Shown piece after piece: positions 57,364 to 64,000 of a stretch of DNA of 64,000 nt. Below the pieces are notes generated by a model, which saw nothing but the letters and a program-made list of their open reading frames with translations, did not search any database and had not been told where the DNA came from. Source of the stretch: Eucalyptus grandis (taxonomy: Eukaryota; Streptophyta; Magnoliopsida; Myrtales; Myrtaceae); the NCBI RefSeq assembly GCF_016545825.1, contig NC_052619.1, forward strand, positions 65,296,115-65,360,114, read 5' to 3'. Made by a program: the position numbers and the translations under genes. The first letter of the stretch is position 1. Every line of letters begins with the position of its first letter.

Positions 57364-57860
57364 ATTATCACAATTTTCCAATATAACCCTTTATCTAAAA
57401 TTGACCGAAAATCATTAATGTGGTCGTCAACCTACTACATGACACAATCAGCGATGATATGGACATGCAATTTTTTTTCTGAATTTTTATTAATCTTTCA
57501 TTTCTTTTCTTTTCTTTTTATTATTAAGGGTTGATGGGCCCTGCTAGCCACTAGGCGAGGGCTCCCTCACCCTCGTGCCTACACCCAAATCTAGTTGGCA
57601 AGGGCTTCATGGGAGCCCTCCCCCGCAATTGGTGACATTCATGATGGCCCTTGCCAATCCTCTTCAATAAGTCAACAATGAAAAGAGAGAGAGAAAGAAA
57701 ATAAAATAGATAAAATTGCAAAACTCGTTTGCTTCAATGATTTCTGATCAGTTTAGCCAAAAGCATTATATTAGCAAATCGTCAAAAATTTAAAACTAAT
57801 TTGGTGCAATTAAAAGGTTTAGCCTAGATTAACATTCATAAAATTAATTCTTGACTTTTT
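57364..57860. mobile_element. Fold-back element with GC-rich core
   Basis: AT-rich arms of the TCACAATTTTCCAATATAACCC type surround a core (57535-57660) built of GGCGAGGGCTCCCTCACCCTCG and GGGAGCCCTCCCCCGC words, like the cores at 20365 and 29330. Outer limits are approximate. Confidence 0.45.
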
Positions 57861-58937
57861 TTTTATATAATTTTCCTCCAAACATGTGGCAAATTCTTAC
57901 TGCTTTTTTATTTTCAAACCTTATTGCTTAATTAATTAAGTTGAAATCTAGTCTTCCTAAATCATGAGAGAGAGAAAGAGAGAGGAGAGTAGTTTAGTTT
58001 GCCAAAATATTCTCTTTTAATAAACATGCAATGTGCATCACAGGCTGTAATTGATGGAGATTCTCCTCCCACTCATGCTCCCATACGACACCTCAATCCC
58101 CTCTATTAAATATTTAAATATTATATCACAATTTCATCAAACAACTTAAATTTCTGAAATAAAAATCTTTTCGGACCCTTATTTGTCATCCCCATAACAT
58201 ATATCACACATATTACGCGTGGGAGAGCATTAAAATATTTAAATCAAACAAATATTTTAATCCAACAATAGTTTAAGTTTTGGGATTGGATTTACAAACA
58301 TCGTTTGATGTTTTTATCCTAAGGGTCCCAGATCATTGGTGCATCAAGTGATGTATTCCATAATGACTTGCTTCACATGTATCGATAGTCAAGATTAATA
58401 AGGCACATCAGTTTAAAGGTGACTATAAGCAAAAGTGATTAGGGCGTGGGCAAACCGACAAATGTCGAGTATAGGGGTTAGGCCAAAATTCTCAAAGTAT
58501 CACTAGCTAGTAAAACTCAAGACTTCATCTTCTAGTTAGATTTTTATGGGACAGCTACTCGATCAAGATCAGGGGTCATCAAGCCCTAGAGTCAAGGCAA
58601 ACTCAGATAATTACCAACCCATGTATAGACAAAAGGGTCTCCTTCCGTCACGGATATTACAGTGTTCTAGAACTGTCGAAGCATGATTGTTTGCGTTATC
58701 AAGGCTCGTAAAAATTTCATTGTCTCCAACCTGACAAGAGAGAAGCTTTGTCCTGCACGAAAATCATGGCATCAAAGCGGGACCCATAAAATATACAAAT
58801 ATTTATTCTTATGCTCCTATTTCTGCAGAAAATGATTAAGAAAATATATTTTTTTAAAATATCACTTGAAATAATTAGTCAATGAAAATATTCTCAATAT
58901 TAGAGAATGAATTATTTGAAAAAAAATTATTTAAAAT
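57861..58937. other. Intergenic DNA, nothing named
   Basis: AT-rich sequence with a short GA repeat near 57966-57988 and no recognisable gene or repeat. Confidence 0.4.
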
Positions 58938-59340
58938 GATCGTTTCAGGGAAAACTCCAAACGATACATATGTGATAAATTTACCCAAAATTAATTTTTT
59001 TAAACCACAAAAACCTCAAACTAGTATACTCATGATAAATTTACCTCAAATTAATTTTTCTTGCCAAAAACCTCAAACCGTTACGCTCTGTGATAAATTT
59101 CCATTTGTTACTTTCAGTTAAATTGGATTAAAATTTGTATACATTTGACAAATTAAGAGTAAAATCTCAAATCGGTGCGTATCTTTTAACTTAGTAATAT
59201 GACGGTAAAAATTAAAGAAAGCTAAAGGAAAGTAAATTTGTCATAAGTGTACTAGTTTTGGATTTTTATGGTTAAAAAAAATTAGTATGGGATAATTTTA
59301 TGACATATGTATCGATTTGGTATTTTTTGTGATATTAACT
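58938..59340. mobile_element. Imperfect palindrome, fold-back MITE
   Basis: The left arm (AAACGATACATATGTGATAAAT, then CTCAAACTAGTATACTCATG) and the inverted right arm (AAATCGATACATATGTCATAAA, then CCAAAACTAGTACACTTATG) correspond through about 150 bases each. The target duplication was not resolved. Confidence 0.6.
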
Positions 59341-59886
59341 CCTAAATAAATGAACGAAAAATATTTTCATCTTCCAAAAAAAAAATGTTTAGATATAAAT
59401 TGTTGTTGATATTAAAATCATTTTCATTTGGCAAATTTTTCAAGTAACTGTTATTAGAAAAATATTTTCTAATCATTCATTTTCCATGGAACAAATGGAA
59501 TATTTTAAGTAGAAAATGGGCCAACAACATGTTTTTTTTATTTATGAGAGATATCATGAACCGCATCGTTCTGTTACACGATTTTGTTGACCATGACATT
59601 ATTTCAGTTCTTCATAGACCCTACTTCTTCTTGTGCTATTGGACGGGATTTAAATAAGTGGATCGGTCGAGACATGTGTATGACATTTTGACTAAATTAA
59701 CACACACACACACGAAAAAAAAAAGCAAGAAAATTCTCGAGGACTATATTTCAAATTTGATGATAGACCACGAGTTCCTCTTCCCCAAAATTCCAAACAT
59801 TTGACTAATACCTCCCATTCCACACCGTTTCAATTGACTGGCCTTCCTAAGAGTTCGTCACTTAAGTTGAAAATGCCTCAGAATGA

Positions 59887-59890
<4 letters not shown>

Positions 59891-59951
<61 letters not shown>
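59891..59951 (+). repeat. (CT)n microsatellite
   Basis: About 60 bases of uninterrupted CT. Confidence 0.95.
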
Positions 59952-59952
<1 letters not shown>

Positions 59953-59959
59953 ATTATGG

Positions 59960-62900
59960 TCATTTTTAATTCCTTAATCAGCTGCTCAAAATATGTATGC
60001 ATCTACTTATTCTAATCGGATATCATGTCTTTGCCTCCCCACAATCCATTTAGAGGGAATTTTCAATTTAATTTCTTCCCATAGTATACTTTTTCAAAGG
60101 CAAAGTTTAAAAAAAAGAAATAAAAACAAAAGAAAAGAAAATGCCATATTCGTTTTCCTTTCTTACGGTAGGCATTTCAAGTTTACAACTCGACAACCCT
60201 CGTAAATGCAAAAACATCTCTATCTAATTATATCAACCTTAAACGGTGTTAGGTAAGCCTCCTCCTGTAGGGTGATGGGTGCCGCCTCTAAGGTTATATC
60301 GAGTGCACAGCGTTGTGACTAAAGCTCACAATTTGTCAACGGTCAAATTGAGCAGCTTAATCACTCGATCTAGTAAGGGTTCGTCATAACTTCTTTCGCA
60401 TCATTCTCGCATGCATGAATTGACCAGCTTAGAAATTGTAGTATCGATTCTATTCCTCGTTTCGTAAGAGAGTTTTGGTAAGATTTTCTAGTTTACCCTG
60501 CGTTATACATGGGAGGACTCTCAACGCTTCCTCCTCACCTTTTGAAAAGGACAGATGCGTTGCAATTGGTGTTTGAATAGCCAACCCAGGAAGGGGAAAA
60601 AATCTTGATTTGTGTTTGGCAATGGACGGCGGACCACCAAATAGGGCAGGCTTGGGCTTCTGATGGTCCCTCCATTCGGGATCAAACCAATGGGCTTGGA
60701 TATCAAATTGGGCAAGATGCAATAATTTGACCTACTTTGACTAGGAGCTTTGTTGCCCGTATTCCCCTTTCCCTATCTTACTCTAGCAAATTGTACAGGT
60801 TTCTCTACCCAAAAAAAAGAAAAAACTGAAAGGCCTAAGAAATTTAAAGGCCGCTAGTCAAATTGGTTTAGAAAACCCTTTTCTATAGACGAAACCGCAC
60901 AATCTCGCGGCTGGTGTGAGACTCTTAGATCCGGTCTCATAGGAAAGTAGGATGGACAAAGTCACTGTAAATGGAGAAAGCGCGAAGAGAGAACTACGAG
61001 TCTCTTTGACAAAATTAGAAGTAAAGTAGTGAAGATCTAAGAACGGAATGTTGAGTATTGACCGATGGCAAAGTGAAACGAAAAGTTGCAGCAATGAAAG
61101 GTATCGAGCCCTATGCCATCTATGGGGTGCACTGCTCGAATCCGAACGTACGAGGTAGAGCTTGACAGATAGACAGTGGCCCTCGATCTGGACGAGGATC
61201 GTCGTCACTCAACGACAGCGATGGTGGCCCGAATGAGAGAGAGAGAGAGAAGGAAGTTGGGTGCTGAGGAAAGGCCACCATCTGAAAAAGCGATACGATG
61301 GAAAGGAATTACAGTTTTGCTCATGTTATAAGTTGACTTGAGATTTCCACGGATCCCTCCTTAAGAAAATGGAAGGGGCCAGCCTTAATTTTGTACGGCC
61401 GGTGCTCGTGACGTGATCCTACTACTAAATATTTGAGTGCGCTTAAGTATGATCACATCACTTCGTAATTTTTATAGGAAAATAATGCCCTTTTTGTTTA
61501 TAAAGACCTGCAAAATGCCATGTGATCCCCTTGAGCCGGTTAAGTTCGGACCTTTAGCTCACAAAAATGACCTTGAACCAGAACAGCTTGCTTGCGGTTT
61601 GCTAGATTCAAATGAGCGGATCTCCACTTTCTGAACTAAAAACCCCTCGGTGTCAAACTAATCGCGCCAGACCCGTGGGTACATAAAAAAATGCTTGTAC
61701 TCATTGCATATCAAAATCATATTGTGATCCGAATACAATCCAATCGGCTTTCGACAACAAATCGATATATCATCGTACACATACCTAGGAAGCTTTTGAG
61801 GCACTTGAGCAGTCGTGCTAGTAGGGGAGGGCCTTTTTAGCCATGGCAATGAGGATCACACGATGCCGCTAAGTGCTAATGATGGGGGAGTTGAAACCGA
61901 TGCCGGTAGATCGAAGTTGAATCCCCCACCCCGATGCTTTTTGAAGATTCACTTGGGCAGACAGCATCGCACGCGTGCCATCAATTCGTGCTCAATCGAT
62001 TTCCTCTTGCTCTGCAGTCGATCCCCTTGGCCGATTCCGAATCGTAGCGTATCGACCAAGTGTCCCAGCTGGGAATTTTTTTGTTAAGGGATTGGCTCAA
62101 GCAAAGTCCTTTCAGAAGAAGCCAGAGAGAGAGGGGGGCAGAGGTTGAATTGAAGACAACTTCTCATCATGGAACTTATGTCACTATGACTTTTGGCCAC
62201 ATAATACAGGCATTTCGAAAAGAGAGACGATTAAGCAACGATTTCAATCTCTAGTGAGAATAATAATATATTACTGGATAAGAAAAAATGAAATGCAAAT
62301 AATTATAAATTATTCAGCTTATTCTTTTAAAAATTTGTGATTTACAATAAACTATAACTCTCACAGTCACCCAAATGCTATTATAATAGTAAAGCCTTTT
62401 AAAAAATTAGCAAAATTTGCTATACTTTTTTTTCTAAGATGTGGATGCCGACTTTAATGCTTTTTTTAATTACAAGATGGATTTGTGTAGAGTAAATTAG
62501 GCACTCGCATGAAGCGTGCTTGAGATATGATTAATACATTAGAATGATGAATTTGCAAAATGGGTATCGAGAATTTTCAGAAGAAATGCATCCTTTCATG
62601 TGGGCTGGAATTGAAAGAAATTAATTTTATAATTGAAAAATAGTTTGAATAGCTTACAATAAAAAAAAAAGTTATAGGCATATCAAACATTACCAATGAC
62701 CTTCTAAGTATTACCATATAAGCTATCACAGAGAAGACATGAAAGGACATGTGCGGTTTATGGTTTGTACAAAGGAGTCATTTGGTTTGAAAACAAGATG
62801 AGAAAAAACGATATGGACTAAAACTTGATTCGATAATTGTCTAATTCATCGTTAATTGGAAAAATGAAAGGATTAACTTGCTTGAAACGTTAAAAGCCAA

Positions 62901-63060
62901 CGCAAATAGCTTCTTGATCCATATGCCTATATTGTACCCTTTTAAACTCAACAAAGTGTACATGTGCTCCACACTAACCAATTGAAAAATTTTGCACCTA
63001 ACATAAATCAACCGATCCTTAGAAAAAAATAGACAAAATCCCCATTCAAAAAGAAAAGAA
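59960..63060. other. Intergenic DNA, no gene identified
   Basis: Open frames up to 116 codons exist (for example 60858-61208 minus and 60450-60722 minus) but none shows a domain, a start context or neighbours that I recognise. Confidence 0.35.
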
Positions 63061-63420
63061 AGAACTGGATCTGACGTGGATGGTTTCGACTGGTGGGCCC
63101 TCAATTATTTGTTCCTCCACTGTGGGGCCCGCACAGTGGAATGTCCATCAATCACCATCTACCAGTGGGGCCCCGGCCTTTTTCTTTTCATTTTGCTCCC
63201 CGCTTTATTCGCCGCCCCCGGATCCAGCTGGCAACGATCCGTCCGTCCAAGGACGGCCAGATATTCCGGCAGGAATGTGCCACGTGGCGCATGATCGATC
63301 GCTGTGGTGGGCCCGCGGTGCCACGCGGTCTGGAGAACCTTTTGGGGATATTTGCCGTGCGCTCAAATCAAACGGCTTTTCTATGAGCTTCGGATTTTGG
63401 CGTGAAACCTTATCCTTTTC
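63061..63420. promoter_or_regulatory. GC-rich block with G-box, possibly promoter
   Basis: This stretch is much richer in GC than its surroundings. It has a G-box GCCACGTGGC at 63278-63287 and several GTGGGCCC/GGGGCCC words (63092, 63122, 63164, 63306). Such words are common in plant promoters. No coding exon follows within the window, so its gene, if any, is not visible. The frames across it are judged incidental. Confidence 0.3.
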
Positions 63421-64000
63421 TCCTCTAGCCTTTCTTTTTTTTAAATTTTATTTATTTATAAATATTCCACGATCTTCACATGTTATCCGATCCCATCCAA
63501 ATGTTTATAATAACTACACACGTTTACATTTATTATTCACGTGTCTACATATATTCGATCCAATCTATATGTAAAAAAAGAATAGACTACTAAGAAAAAT
63601 TATCATCAAAACCCCAATATGTATATACTCGGCTTAAGTGATAAGTTCGTTTTGATTCAACGATTGGTTATCTTGGGTGAGCCTTAAGGGTAAGCTACCT
63701 TAGGACGTGAGAATGCCTTTTAAAAACTATTTTCTTTCTCTCCTTAAAGAATGGGTTTCTCGTACAAGAAAACAAGGACTAATTTAGTGAAAGAGCCGAC
63801 CCATTGCGGGTGCGAAAGTTATGATTCCGGCTTCTCTTGGATATTGAAAAGACTTTAAAAGTCCTATTTATTATATAATTCTTCTTGCAATCGTCCTAAT
63901 CAATTAAAAAAACAAAACGAAGGAAAAAAAAATTGTAAATTGTTATCAATACTAAGATATTTTTTATCGATTAATTATTTAGTAATGCCAGCTTTATTAT
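63421..64000. other. Right edge, nothing named
   Basis: AT-rich DNA with no recognisable gene or repeat. Confidence 0.4.

Noticed and set aside
60450..61208. Minus-strand frames of 90 and 116 codons
   Set aside because: No recognisable motif, start context or neighbour. Left unannotated.

Overview
This window is nuclear DNA from a flowering plant. The evidence is AT-rich intergenic sequence, Ty1/copia elements with methionine-tRNA primer sites, tRNA-derived SINEs, TRIMs, fold-back MULE-type elements, and split genes of plant families (SABATH methyltransferase, group IIc WRKY). The style of the repeats suggests a woody eudicot, perhaps Myrtaceae, but that is only an impression. I found no clearly intact protein-coding gene. 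Most of the window is mobile DNA laid over an old local duplication of a SABATH methyltransferase locus.

Layout. 1-4963: a SIRE-like copia element with gag remnants but no recognisable pol, its left LTR cut by the window edge. 4964-5614: a short paralog of the SABATH upstream region. 5624-7208: a giant palindromic fold-back element with a perfect 9-bp target duplication. 7218-8013 and 16346-18200: old duplicated intergenic DNA, split by a complete copia element on the minus strand (8014-16340, duplication GGTAC), whose LTR carries a cluster of hairpins. 17882-18428: two SINEs. 18444-22540: AT-rich DNA with fold-back elements. 22545-22808: a TRIM. 22800-28750: the second SABATH unit, with a broken last exon, a promoter scrap and a tandem array of exon-1/promoter copies. 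29005-29815: a fold-back element. 30271-32782: the best gene in the window, a four-exon SABATH gene on the minus strand with a TATA box, a TRIM in intron 1 and two frame breaks in exon 4. 33180-36560: its upstream DNA, paralogous to units A and B.

From 36560 to 40720 I see little beyond simple repeats. 40925-48138 is an older copia element with decayed pol, inserted in what may be a small exon. 48375-49250 is a GC-rich-cored fold-back-like element. 49357-50801 is a copia element that has lost nearly all its coding DNA. 51728-52098 is the left arm of a second palindromic element, ending at a 100-N assembly gap. 53749-53960 is a WRKY first-exon pseudogene with a 1-base loss inside the WRKYGQK motif. 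55765-56270 is a diffuse repeat of unknown origin. 56533-57355 is a hAT-like element followed by a fold-back element. The final 4.5 kb holds simple repeats and a G-box-bearing, GC-rich block near 63.1-63.4 kb.

Reading the layers together: SABATH units A (4964-18200, upstream part only), B (22.8-28.75 kb) and C (29.9-36.5 kb) are diverged copies of one ancestral segment. Several insertions are present in one unit and absent from the matching place in another, so the paralogs act as natural empty-site controls for the SIRE-like element and one SINE.
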